Assembly: GCA_028829895.1 (NCBI GenBank)
Contig: CM054184.1
Span: 22,609,701 to 22,673,700 of the forward strand
Direction of reading: 5' to 3'
Source: Sinotaia quadrata
Taxonomy: Eukaryota; Mollusca; Gastropoda; Architaenioglossa; Viviparidae
DNA length: 64,000 nucleotides
Shown here: positions 47,780 to 59,096 of the stretch, one piece after another
Layout: each line of letters opens with the position of its first letter
Numbering within the stretch: position 1 is the stretch's first letter
Notes under the pieces: model-generated
What the model was told of the DNA's origin: nothing
The model's input: only the letters and a program-made list of their open reading frames with translations
Databases searched by the model: none
Position numbers and translations under genes: made by a program

Positions 47780-47975
47780 AACAACAGTTGCTACAAATCG
47801 AACAAAGAACTTTCACAGAAAAGCACCAAGTAAGAGCAGCAGAACATTCACCAAAATACCCTCTACGAATTAAAGAGAAAAGAGGAAGACTCTACAGGAA
47901 TCCCCCCAAAATTGTGAAGATGAAAAGTATAACGCAACTCTTGTGGGGCAAAAGGAGTAAAAAGAACAACTAATA
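47780..47975 (+). mobile_element. Block shared with 26.8 kb
   Basis: Matches 26800-26920: taccctctacgaa, gagaagaggaagactc, tacaggaatcc, aacgcaactcttgtgggg versus taccctctccgaa, gagaggaaggcctc, cacaggaatcc, cacgcaattcctgtgagg. An ORF of 61 codons reads through but the other copy is not open in the same way, so this is a dispersed repeat of unknown type. Confidence 0.6.
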
Positions 47976-48269
47976 ATTCAAACAAAACATGATAACACAG
48001 AAAGGAACTAGGAACTGTATTTAATAAAATTGTGAATAAAATGTAAATCAGTTAACACATCAAAAATTTATTAATACACTAAAATGAGTATCAGGTACTA
48101 GGTTTATGTAAAACCAGTAAATGTGTGCTTAGCAAAAAAAGGAGATAGTAAACATGGCAACAATGTTTTAAAATATATTGAAAAGAAAGCAGGAAGTATG
48201 TAAAACCAGGAACTATAACCAAACACATATGCACTAAAACTAATGCAGTATATACGACAACAATATATT

Positions 48270-48630
48270 ACAACATAACTCTGATGAGTGATGACAAAAA
48301 TTGTCAAGAGACAAGTAAGAAAGACTGGCAGGCATAAAACAAAACACTGATGAGTGATGACAATAAATTGCCAAGAGAAAAGTAAGAAAGACTGGCAGCC
48401 ATAAAACATAACTCTGATGAGTGATGACAATAATTGCCAAGAGACAAATAAGAAAGACTGGCAGGCATAAAACAAAACACTGATGAGTGATGACAATAAA
48501 TTGCCAAGAGAAAAGTAAGAAAGAGTGGCAGCCATAAAACATAACACCGATGAGTGATGACAATAAATTGCCAAGAGAAAAGTAAGAAAGACTGGCAGCC
48601 ATAAAACATAACGAAGTACACTAATGTCTA
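48270..48630 (-). repeat. 66-67 bp tandem array
   Basis: Five copies of ctgatgagtgatgacaataa then attgccaagagaaaagtaag, open in three minus frames (up to 187 codons from 48104 to 48667). No splice or start context is convincing. Confidence 0.92.
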
Positions 48631-48779
48631 GTGACAAAATGAACTGTATAAAGCCTGGTGATAACAATGAACCATACCCTAGTAGCAGAACGAACTATAG
48701 CCTGATAACAGATAGAAACAGTTATTAACAGCAGAGAAAGTCGCACAGTGAAGTAAATGGAGTCCTAAATAGTGTCAAA

Positions 48780-49575
48780 CAGCAGAAAGTCACACACTCC
48801 CTCAAGCAAATACACTGTAATAGCACACAGATATACAATAACGAATTTCAGTCATTAAAAAAATCATAGATAGCACATATATTCACCGATGAATTGTAGT
48901 ACTACAGCAATCACAGATGTATACAGATGTAATGTAGTCCTACGGTAAACAATCACAGATAGCACACATATATACAATGATGAACTGTAGTCCTACAGCA
49001 AACAATCACAGATAGCACACAGATAATGAGGTATACAATGATGAATTGTAGTCCTACAGCAATCACAAATAGCACACAGGTATACATTGATGAATTGTAG
49101 TCTTGCAGCAAACAATCACAGATAGCACACAGATATACACTGATGAATTGTAGTACTGTAGCAAACAATCACAGATAGCACACAGATATACACTGATGAA
49201 TTGTAGTCCTGTAGCAAACAATCACAGATAGCACACAGATAGCACACAGATATACACTGATGAATTGTAGTCCTGTAGCAAACAATCACAGATAGTACAC
49301 AGATATACACTGATGAATTATAGTCCTGTAACAAACAATCACAGATAGCACACAGATATATACTGATGTATTGTAGTTCTACAGCAAACAATCACAGATA
49401 GCACACAGATATATACTGATGAATTGTAGTTCTACAGCAAACAATCACAGATAGCACACAGATATATACTGATGAATTGTAGTTCTACAGCAAACAATCA
49501 CAGATAGTACACAGATATTTACTGATGTATTGTAGTTCTACAGCAAAAAATCACAAATAGCACACACAGGTGTAT
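48780..49575 (-). repeat. ~53-bp tandem array with acceptor-like units
   Basis: About fourteen copies of caaacaatcacagatagcac then acagatatacactgatgaat. In the minus sense each unit contains a pyrimidine-leaning ctgtgattgtttgctacag, an acceptor-like motif. The lowest-coordinate end (near 48820) has tctgtgtgctattacag followed by 29 open codons of unknown character. Confidence 0.9.
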
Positions 49576-49739
49576 ACTGCAGGAATTATAATCTGCCATC
49601 CTTAAACAACGATTGTCGACACGTAGCCGTACTTTAAACGACTGGTAAATTTAAAGTCTACCCCAACCCCACCCTGAGTGAAATGAAAAGCAAAAAGGCA
49701 CCAGTTTGCAGACACGTTGGTATGTTTAGGCCTAAATCC

Positions 49740-50250
49740 ACCATTAAATCATGATCAGTTTGAAACAATGTCAGCACTCTGACGTTCATGCATCATCAGG
49801 CTACTTACCAGTCGGCGTCCAGGGATATAACAAAGCAGTACATAATGACATAAATATGCGTTGGGTTTTCGTCTTGCTCTCGGTATTAGCCCTTCCGGTT
49901 TTCTTTCCTGTCGCCCTGCTTTTTGGTATTCTCCCGAACAAGTGCCACACAGCTTGCAGACACGCAGATAGTATTCGCGTTGGATTTTTGTTGGTGTCTA
50001 AAGAGTTTTTGACTTGTACGTCTGTTCCACTGACAACCTTCTCTAGCGAACCTTGCGCTTTACTTATCTGGGTGAAGCATCTCTTCTTTTTCCTTGTCGG
50101 TGGTGGAGGGAGTACTGGCTCCTTCCCTCTCGTTTCGGAAGTTGGCGACTGAACGGCTGATCACTGCGTTCAACGTGCCAGTCTGCCCATTCACTCGCGT
50201 CTGACTTGCGAGTCAGTCAAGCTCAATCGTTTACAGGATTATCAAGCCTA
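49740..50250 (-). other. GC-richer block with a strong minus-strand donor: possible upstream exon
   Basis: Markedly less AT-rich than its surroundings. On minus, ggacgccgactg|gtaagtag lies at about 49810, a near-consensus donor. Short ATGs precede it but no reading frame resembles a tetraspanin N-terminus, so a 5' untranslated exon is the more likely reading. The plus-strand ORF of 133 codons (49751-50152), hydrophobic near its middle, has no recognised domain and may be a shadow. Confidence 0.35.
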
Positions 50251-50610
50251 CTCTTTATCGTATTCGACATAAAGATTTTTTCTTTTACATCATTTAAACG
50301 ACGCTAAACTTTAGTATGCCACTAGAACTTACATTTATCTAACTTTCGTTTGTTGTTAAAAATAAAAATAGTTCCTAATGTTGTGATGTGCAAACCCGAA
50401 ATATTTGTGGAATTTTTCATGCATCGCATATTTATTTGTGGATATTCGTATTCTAGTGTACGATTTACACAATCATTACACACACACACACAGGCTTTTT
50501 AAAAAAATAAAGTTCCACTTTGTTTTCTTTTATAAACAAAATATTATTTATAATTTAGAATCACATATGTAACGGCATTTTACGACAAAGCTAGATGTGC
50601 GATGTTATTT
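50251..50610. other. AT-rich unique sequence
   Basis: Nothing recognised apart from a short (CA)n at 50477. Confidence 0.4.
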
Positions 50611-50888
50611 ATTGCACAGATCAGTACTATTCATGTATAATGGCATTTTGCTACATTATTATAATCAGTACTATTCATGTATAATGGCATTTTGCTACAT
50701 TATTATAATCAGTACTATTCATGTATAATGGCATTTTGCTACATTATTATAATCAGTACTATTCATGTATAATGGCATTTTGCTACATTATTATAATCAG
50801 TACTATTCATGTATAATGGCATTTTGCTACATTATTATAATCAGTACTATTTATGTATAATGGCATTTTGCTACATTATTATAATCGA
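50611..50888 (+). repeat. 44-bp tandem array
   Basis: Six almost identical copies of tcagtactattcatgtataa then tggcattttgctacattatt. Confidence 0.96.
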
Positions 50889-51169
50889 AATGGGATTTTT
50901 AGCACAAGAGTAACAGATATAGTGGTAATGCAACCAGTAACAGAGGTGAAATCAGGACCGTCTGAAGAGCATTATAGGCCTATGGGGAAAGCAGTGCATT
51001 GGGCCTTTACCTACACAACCATTTACATACAGCAAGTCACAGCATAGATAGATTAGCATGAGGCCCCCGGGCAACTGCCCAGCGTGCCCATGAGTTCAGA
51101 CGGCACTGGGTGCAATGGCATTTACCACACAGTACCGCTATTGTAATGGAATATTTATAGCGGATGATT

Positions 51170-51665
51170 TGTTAACTAACAGTTTGAAGTCAAAGAATAT
51201 CTCCACTGCTAGGTCATTAAACTGATAGTTTGAAGTCAAAGAATATCTCCACTGTTAGGTCATAAAACTGACAGTTTGAATTCAAAGAATATACAGCGCG
51301 AAAGCGGCGGAAGCCGGAAGCGCCCCCCCCCCTACACTAATAATAATAATCAAAGAATATCTCCACTGTTAGGTCATAAAACTGACATTTTGAAGTCAAA
51401 GCATATTTCCACTGTTAGGTCATTAAACTGACAATTTGAAGTCAAAGCATATCTCCACTGTTAGGTCTTTAAACTGACATTTTGAAGTCAAAGCATATCT
51501 CCACTGTTAGGTCATTAAACTGACATTTTGAAGTCAAAGAATATCTCCACTGTTAGGTCATTAAACTGACATTTTGAAGTCAAAGAATATCTCCACTGTC
51601 AGGTCATTAAACTGACATTTTGAGGTCAAAGAATATCTCCACTGTTAGGTCATTAAACTGATGAT
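51170..51665 (+). repeat. 46-bp tandem array, interrupted once
   Basis: About nine copies of tctccactgttaggtcatta then aactgacattttgaagtcaa. Split at 51293-51350 by a 58-bp insertion. Confidence 0.95.
51293..51350 (+). mobile_element. 58-bp truncated retroposon tail in the array
   Basis: GC-rich body (cgaaagcggcggaagccgga, then a C run) ending in (AAT)4, flanked by the 10-base direct repeat caaagaatat (51283-51292 and 51351-51360). This fits a 5'-truncated non-LTR or SINE insertion with a microsatellite tail. Confidence 0.65.
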
Positions 51666-52235
51666 GTACAAATATTAATCTCAAATTTCCCCAAATAATC
51701 ACTAGCTATATTTCCATGGTGACTTCACTAGGACGTCACTCACACCATACCATGAATTTAATCTCAATGTACCAGCTGCTTTGTCCGTTAGATAAACTAT
51801 TTTGTTAATGGTATAATTTTAGGAAATCGTTCCACATACAAGTAGACAGACAATAGAAAGACTGGCCGAGTCAAGTAGAGAGAAAGACGAACAGTCAGGC
51901 TGAGATACAAACAGTTCCCAGAAAAGTCAGTTGACACAATTTGATGAAATGAAAACAAACCCATAGCAGAATCACGATGTAGACATTAGATAAGACAGAC
52001 TTAAGTGCATCTATGCGTCTCCACAGACATAAGTTCTCCTTTAACTCTTCGGAAACTGGGCAAACTCTATAAATAGCAAATGCATCGCTCCAAAGAAAAC
52101 AAACTTCTAGGTATTAGTGAAAAAAAAAAAAGAAAGATAGAACAGTTGAAGACTGAGTTATTTGAAATAGCAGTTCTTTTTCATGGCCTCTGTATGCTAC
52201 TAAATTTAGCCATTTCATGTGCAAATAACGCTTGA
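51666..52235. other. Unique sequence
   Basis: No feature recognised. Confidence 0.4.
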
Positions 52236-52520
52236 ATGCTCCTACTTACAGCCATGTACAAATAACGGTTCTTTATGTAACTACATACGGTATTGTCATG
52301 TGCAAATAACGGTCTTTATGTAACTACATACAGTATTGTCATGTGCAAATAACGGTTCTTTATGTAACTACATACAGTATTGTCATGTGCAAATAAAAGT
52401 TCTTTATGTAACTACATACAGTATTGTCATGTGCAAATAACGTTTTATATGCTGCTATTTATAGTATTATCTTGTGCAAATAACTGTACTGTATATACAG
52501 TGTTGTCATATGCAAACAAT
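52236..52520 (+). repeat. ~44-bp tandem array
   Basis: Five to six copies of catgtgcaaataacggttct then ttatgtaactacatacagta. Confidence 0.93.
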
Positions 52521-52980
52521 GCACTTACTCATTAGTTAACTTATACAACACGCAGCATGCAATAATATTCAAACATAGCTGTTTGTTTAGTTTAGCTACG
52601 TATATAGTGATACTAATTATAACACCTCACTTTAGTGTTCTGATGAGTGCCTATAATTTATCTTGTAAAGAAATGAGATTTCTAACTTGGGATAATTAAA
52701 TTGAAATGAATAAAATACATTTTATTCTATTAGAATGTTATCATTTTAATACTTGATGACGTATGACTGTTATGATTTTAATATTTAACGACTTATGAAT
52801 GTTGAGTTGTTAATATTCGATGACACCTAAAAATAAAGGAAATGGAACAAAATGAAAGCATGTGTGAACGAAAGCGTTAACCGTTATTTAGCGAGAATTA
52901 TGTTGGGCTTGTGGCTACACACTGTATACCGCTACTGAACGATCAGAAAAGAAATACTGCGAACTTAGTGCAAAAATTAA
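52521..52980. other. AT-rich unique sequence
   Basis: No feature recognised. Confidence 0.4.
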
Positions 52981-53250
52981 TACAATGACTTAGACAGCTC
53001 ACTGTAAGAAAAAAACAACAATACAGTGATTTATAAATCAGATAGCTTTCTGTAAAAAAAAATAATACAGTGACTTATAAGTCAGACAGCTCTCTGTAAA
53101 AAATAATACAGTGACTTATAAGTCAGACAGCTTTCTGTAAAAAATAATACAGTGACTTATAAGTCAGACAGCTCTCTTAAAAAATAATGCAGTAACTTAT
53201 AAGTCAGACAGCTCTCTGTAAAAAATAATGCAGTGACTTATAAGAGCAAC
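52981..53250 (-). repeat. 41-bp array with strong acceptor-like units
   Basis: Six copies. In the minus sense each reads attattttttacag then aaagctgtctgacttataag, a pyrimidine tract plus CAG. The edge member at 53002 is the best: tgttgtttttttcttacag then tgagctgtctaag. By analogy with exon 4 of the tetraspanin gene, a minus-strand exon could begin at 53001. A short open frame follows in one phase, without family resemblance. Confidence 0.85.
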
Positions 53251-53584
53251 ACTAAATGCACCAGAAGTTAAACGCCTGACTTACCAATAGGTGTCAATGA
53301 ACATAAAGGGCACATGCACTTACCGAAGTGAACAGGATCAGAACTTATTTAGAGTGAATCTCTAAGAAAGCAGAAAGTATGAGATAAACTTAAGTCAATT
53401 AACCAAGTTAAGGGGTAAATGCACAAATTACTTATGCTGATGACCCGTCACGAACTTTGAACACATAGTAGCATTACTTTTGTCAGCTGAAGGAAATACA
53501 CATGTGTGTTCCTGGTCCTATAAATATCAGTCCCATAGCTAGCAGTAACTAGCGTAACGAAAGTATTTGTGTTGAGGAGAGAAA
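53251..53584. other. Unique sequence
   Basis: A minus-strand frame (53633-53448, 61 codons) starts in the next array and has no recognised domain. Confidence 0.35.
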
Positions 53585-54535
53585 AGTGTTTGTTTAGTCC
53601 TGAGTGAGGCTGTGACCTCAACATCTCTTTCACTCAAAACGTGTTTGTGTAGTCCTGAGTGAGCCTGTGACTTCAACATATCTTTCACTTCAAAACGTGT
53701 TTGTGTAGTCCTGAGTGAGGCTGTGACCTCAATATATCTTTCACTTCAAAACGTGTTTGTGTAGTTCTGAGTGAGCCTGTGACCCTCAATATATCTTTCA
53801 CTTCAAAACGTGTTTGTGTAGTCCTGAGTGAGCCTGTGACCTCAATATATCTTTCACTTCAAAACGTGTTTGTGTAGTCCTGAGTGAGGCTGTGACCTCA
53901 ATATATCTTTCACTTCAAAACGTGTTTGTGTAGTCCTGAGTGAGGCTGTGGCCTCAATATATCTTTCACTTCAAAACGTGTTTGTGTAGTCCTGAGTGAG
54001 CCTGTGACCTCAATATATCTTTCACTTCAAAACGTGCTTGTGTAGTCCTGAGTGAGGCTGTGACCTCAATATATCTTTCACTTCAAAACGTGTTTGTGTA
54101 GTCCTGAGTGAGGCTGTGACCTCAATATATCTTTCACTTCAAAACGTGTTTGTGTAGTCCTGAGTGAGCCTGTGACCTCAATATATCTTTCACTTCAAAA
54201 CGTGTTTGTGTAGTCCTGAGTGAGGCTGTGACCTCAATATATCTTTCACTTCAAAACGTGTTTGTGTAGTCCTGAGTGAGACTGTGACCTCAATATATCT
54301 TTCACTCAAAACGTGTTTGTGTAGTCCTGAGTGAGCCTGTGACCTCAATATATCTTTCACTTCAAAACGTGTTTGTGTAGTCCTGAGTGAGCCTGTGACC
54401 TCAATATATCTTTCACTTCAAAACGTGTTTGTGTAGTCCTGAGTGAGGCTGTGACCTCAATATATCTTTCACTTCAAAACGTGTTTGTGTAGTCCTGAGT
54501 GAGGCTGTGACCTCAATATATCTTTCACTCAAAAC
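53585..54535 (+). repeat. 56-bp tandem array, largest in the window
   Basis: Seventeen highly similar copies of tgtttgtgtagtcctgagtg then aggctgtgacctcaatatat ctttcacttcaaaacg. A recurring aggctg/agcctg switch marks two alternating subtypes. Confidence 0.97.
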
Positions 54536-55070
54536 GTAAAGGAATGAACGAGATGCTATATGATTATGTAATAAATGAAATATATTGAAATGTTACGTTA
54601 CTGAGCTGTGGGAAGAACGAATGAATGAATTAATTAATGACATGTTTCTATCTTCCAAATGGAATGCTGTACAGGTTACTGGTTTTATTGAATGTATATG
54701 ATGATAGAATGTTTAATTCGTAAAATCTAAGAATAGACTTTGATTATTAAAATAGAAACGTCCAGGCTAATAAAGAGGAGTGACTTTCGAAACTGTCTTT
54801 TCGTTTATAACTAACTGCATTTAACAATAAGACAAATCATATCATAACATCTTTTCTCTAAGAAGAAGATCTTAACCCTCAAATATTCTATGCATCACGG
54901 GTGATTTCAATTAATTTTGTCACAAGAAGGTATGGTCTACACAAATGACACCTTACTCCACCTAAGATAGACATAGCAATTAATCACTTTGATTTATTGC
55001 TTCTCTACCACGATTTATGTTAATTTTACTTTAAAAAATCTAACATTTCAATACTCCTTCCAACTATTGT
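54536..55070. other. AT-rich unique sequence
   Basis: No feature recognised. Confidence 0.4.
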
Positions 55071-55205
55071 GAATGAAGTAAGGTCATTTATCATCAATCT
55101 GTAATGCGAATGCAGTAAGGTCATTTATCATCAATCTGTAATGCGAATGCAGTAAGTTCATTTATGTTCAATCTGTAATGGGAATGCAGTAAGGTCATTT
55201 ATCTG
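55071..55205 (+). repeat. ~58-bp array
   Basis: Three copies of gcagtaaggtcatttatcat then caatctgtaatgcgaat, the first more diverged. Confidence 0.88.
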
Positions 55206-55436
55206 TTTGTGTCATTATACTTTTGTCAAATGATAAAAGTATAAAATAATATTAATTCTGTATTTTATATTACCTTGATTGATACATTAGGAAAAACTAA
55301 TAATTTTAAAATAGCACCTTTTTATTATGCCTTAATTCTGTTCCAGTTGGATTTGCTTTCGTGGAATATGTAATAACAGACTACAGTAAGACTGTAGTAA
55401 GCACTTATCATTTTTATTTTCTTCTTTTATTTGATC

Positions 55437-55554
<118 letters not shown>

Positions 55555-55586
55555 ATACACGCACGCACACATATACGTACACACAT

Positions 55587-56097
55587 TGTGGCAACGTTCC
55601 AAGTTCCTGATTAATTAACTGTCAGTCTCTATCTGAATAATTATCCTTAAATTACACACAGATAAGATTCTTCCACTCAGCCAATTAATCAGTCACCGAC
55701 AGGGTCTTGGTCTTGCGGTCGAGAGTGACTAAGTCAGACCTTTAAAGTTCTGCCTATTGGTTATCTCCTCTCTCAAGCGTTACTTGTCTTAGAATAACAG
55801 ATTCTACAGCTCTATCTTGTCCATCAATCTGCCTTCTAGCCCCCCACTTCTCTCATTCCAATAGAAGGAACTATTCTAAAGCATATATGTGACTGACTTT
55901 CAATACGTCATTACGTCATCTGGCTTGCCCCCAGCTGCTACCTATATATGCCCCTCTCTTATTCAATAAGATGAGTGAATAGTTTAAAAATTAACAAATT
56001 TTATTAAAGAAACAGAATAATAAAATTAACTTGTTTTCAAAATTGATAAATCCACACTCAGATAATAATACAGACTTCAATATTCAAATTACTTCTC

Positions 56098-56098
<1 letters not shown>
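55587..56098 (-). mobile_element. LTR-like remnant, minus orientation
   Basis: TGTGGCAACGTTCC start in plus. In the minus sense it has a TATA-like gcatatataggtagc near 55945. Loosely similar to 18149-18300 at one end and to 8741-8790 in reverse. The right end runs into a (TG)n tract at 56100-56141. Confidence 0.4.
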
Positions 56099-56141
<43 letters not shown>

Positions 56142-56145
<4 letters not shown>

Positions 56146-56593
56146 TTGACTGCTGATATCTATGCTAGGATAAACTGAGTTAATTAAACATTGTTGTGAA
56201 GTGATGTAAATGTCAACATTCTTTGATTATATTCATATGTTGTTATTGCTAAATTCATTAACCTTCTGGCACATATATTAAAACTTATATTGGAGAAATA
56301 GTGGATGGATGGGGGCTCATTAAATATAAATAAAAGATGGATTTTTATTACTCTTTTGGTAAGAAGTTTCCATCTATAGGAAACATTATGCGACAGGAAA
56401 CGTCTATCTTGTTATTGTGTAAAGAGTAGAATCTTATTACACCATTGTAATCTATTAAGTGAGAGACGTGTTGGTCTTGTGGGAGAATTATTAATAACTA
56501 TTAATTAAGATTTTCGATCACTTATAATTAGTTATGTGTTGTTAATTAATAAATAATAACTATAACGAACGAAGAGTGCCTAGAGAGGTATCA
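56142..56593 (+). mobile_element. Gmr1-associated LTR copy, upstream of integrase
   Basis: Aligns with 41601-42150 and, inverted, with 38431-38650. Ends gaggtatcaca. Integrase-like sequence begins about 170 bases later, so this is plausibly the 5' LTR of the decayed element to its right. Confidence 0.65.
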
Positions 56594-56759
56594 CATAAAA
56601 TGCGCTGGCTCTGTCTGGTGGTGATCTCAAATTTGTTCAAAATTGTTAAACTAATTGTCCTAGTGTTGAAATTAGTAAATGTGGAAAATGATTGTTGAAA
56701 ACCTTGTTGAGCAGTGAGCAGGAAGACAGAATGCCGGGTTCAACTAGTTGAAACTCCGA

Positions 56760-57244
56760 CAATTGTTATTTCTTTTACGCATGTAGCTGTCGATCTCATT
56801 GGAGAATTTGTGCCCTCGTCCAGGCCACAGCTGGATTCTCAACATCACAGATTATGCTATGCGACACCATGAAGTGGTCACTCTTAGTTCTATAGTACTG
56901 CAGCGGTAGCAAATGCACTGTTCACAATTTTGCCGCATATAGGATTTATGGAAGAACTATTGTCTGACAGGGACTCAATATACAAGTGAATTAATGAAAG
57001 AGATTAATCAAACTTTTGAGGTAAAGCAGTCTAGAACTGCTCCTTACCACTGTATGTATAAAGATTTAGTCTTACCAAGTCATTGAAGAAATTGTGCATA
57101 GAAAGGCTTCGTGATTGGGATGTATATTTGCCAGTGCTTTTGTTCACATTGCATGAAGTACCTCAAGATTCAACACTTTTCTTACCTTTTGAATTTTTGT
57201 ACAGTAAAATCATTAGGGGACCCAAGTCTATTTTACAAGAATAT

Positions 57245-57277
<33 letters not shown>

Positions 57278-57690
57278 CTAGCAGAATCCTTAAAAAGTAC
57301 ATATCACCATGTGATTGAACTTGCTAAACGTATTGACATTTCGTGTCAAATAGCAACTGAAAATGTATGCAAGAATAAAGCCAGACAAGCATTTCTGTAC
57401 AATCGTAAGACAAAGACATCTTACATCAATGTCGGTGTTGTTGCTATTACGTCTTTACACAAACAAGCTAGAAGTGTCATGGCAAGGACCCTACAAAGTC
57501 ATTGAAAAACTGAGTGATAGTAATTTCAAAATTCAGATTGGATCCAAGGAGAAAATATTTCATGCTAATGTGATGAAGGCGTATAAGGAATGCTATGATA
57601 ACATGGTTGCGCCACCACTGTACCTGATTTCGAAACAGTATTCCACCCAGGTTAATTGGATGCTGAAACTATCGATGATATCATTATAAA
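56760..57690 (+). pseudogene. Gmr1-like integrase, decayed
   Basis: Read over several frames: VAVDLIGEFVPSS (first catalytic Asp region), ITDYAMRHHEVVTL, GTQYTSELMKEINQTF with the second Asp segment just before it, then LRDWDVYLPVLLFTLHEVPQ. A (GA)n run interrupts at 57245-57275. The ORF at 57363-57689 carries SWQGPYKVIEKLSDSNFKIQ and IFHANVMKAYKE, the Ty3/Gypsy integrase C-terminus. Part of the segment holding the third catalytic residue looks deleted. Gag and protease are absent. Confidence 0.9.
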
Positions 57691-57759
57691 CTTGGAACTA
57701 GCAGACTCTGATCTCAACAGTTATGGAACATGGTAAGAGAAACTCGCGTTGTTTTTGCA

Positions 57760-58660
57760 GATAAACCCAGAAAAACGAGTCTGTGTGAATTTACGGTTGC
57801 TTTACGGGATTCTGATCCAATCCACATGAAACTGTATGTTTTACCTTATGCTAACGAGATGCTGATCCAATCCACATGAAACTGTATGTTTTACCTTATG
57901 CTAACGAGATGCTGATCCAATCCACATGAAACTGTATGTTTTACCTTATGCTAACGAGATGCTGATCCAATCCACATGAAACTGTATGTTTTACCTTATG
58001 CTAACGAGATGCTGTTAAGCAGGAAATCGACTCTATGCTAGCCTTAGGTATGATTGAAAGGCGGAGTTCCCGTATAGTTCTCCTATAGTCTTTGTGAAAA
58101 AGAAGGACGGTACGCTCCGATTTGCATAGACAACTAAATAAGTCAGTAATTTTTTAGCTGCATTGATGCCTGAAACGAGAGCATCTGTTAGCTAAAGTCA
58201 GTGGAGCTAAATGTTTTTCCAAGTTCGATCTTGTGAAAGGTTTTGGCACAACAGATGGCCATTTGGAATCCTCACAGCGCCATCAAACTCATTGGAAGAA
58301 GAATCTGTATCTGATTTCATGGATGACATATTAGTAGCTACCCAGATTTTAGATTAACACATCCGAGTGTTACGAATATTGTTCCAGCATTTGAGAGAGT
58401 GGAACCTTACTACTAGACTGACCAAATGATTTCTGGGATATTTTAAACTCGAATATTTGGGACACGCGGTGGGGCAAGCTCTCCCGTGGCCAGAAGCTTT
58501 GAAGGTATGGAAACGTGAAGAGATTTGTGAGACCACTCTCTAAGACAAATGTTAAATCATTTTAGGGATCGGCCGTTTACTATCGGAAATTCATCCCCAA
58601 ATTCAGTGCTATCTCCAAACCACTCACTGATTTGACGAGGAGAGGCAGTTTAGAGACATA
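57760..58660 (+). pseudogene. Gmr1-like reverse transcriptase, decayed, downstream of integrase
   Basis: Pieces in order, with frameshifts: LALGMIERRSS, FVKKKDGT, SKFDLVKGF, FMDDILVAT (the YxDD-box position, F for Y), YLGHAVGQ, and YYRKFIPKFSAISKPLTDLT. The stretch between the first and second palm motifs is shortened by a large deletion. It follows integrase within about 120 bases, supporting the integrase-first order. Non-functional. Confidence 0.88.
57811..58010 (+). repeat. Four 50-bp repeats inside the RT remnant
   Basis: Copies at 57811, 57861, 57911 and 57961 (gatccaatccacatgaaact, then gtatgttttaccttatgcta), identical apart from the first base or so. The unit encodes the MKLYVLPYA segment just before the RT fingers. 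50 is not a multiple of three, so the duplication post-dates loss of function. Confidence 0.97.
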
Positions 58661-58785
58661 GTTGGTCTTGATGGAGAATTATTAATAAATATAAATTAAG
58701 ATTCTCAATCACTTGTAATTAGTTATGTGCTATTAAATAATAAATAATAATCACAATGAGTGAAGGGTGCCCAGAGGTATCAGAA
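58661..58785 (+). mobile_element. Gmr1-associated LTR fragment
   Basis: Aligns with the last ~120 bases of the LTR at 56142-56593: gttggtcttgatggagaatt, attaagattctcaatcactt, gaagggtgcccagaggtatca. It could be a truncated 3' LTR. Confidence 0.65.
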
Positions 58786-59096
58786 GCATTTCAGGACCAG
58801 ACGTTGCTAACGGATCATGACTTTGCGGACGATGTCGCATTGAGAGCAGAGAGAAGCAAATGTCTACAGAACCTGGCCACCAAACTGAAATCAAAAGCTG
58901 ACAAAGTCAGACTGAGGATAAGTGGCGTAAAACAAAGTTCATGAGGAACGGCAACCGTCCAAAGAGTTGCAGATCAAAGTCGGACACCAACCATTCGAAT
59001 AAGTGCAACAGTTCACGTATGTCGGCAGCACTCAGTATGATGGCAGTGTTGACGCAGATGTCAAATGCACCACCTCCATGATGAACCCTCAAGCTC
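58786..59096 (+). pseudogene. Non-LTR retrotransposon RT fragment 1
   Basis: 58786-58940 reads LLTDHDFADDVALRAERS, with FADD as the RT catalytic box, then KLKSKADKVRLRISGVK. After a frameshift KVGHQPFE and QQFTYVGSTQYDG appear, matching the FTYLGS segment after the palm in LINE-type RTs. An internal stop and the frameshift show decay. Its 3' edge (tccatgatgaaccctcaag) grades into the 65-bp array that follows. Confidence 0.85.

Noticed and set aside
48104..48667. 187-codon minus-strand ORF
   Set aside because: Mostly 66-67 bp satellite translated; open in three frames, hydrophobic by composition only.
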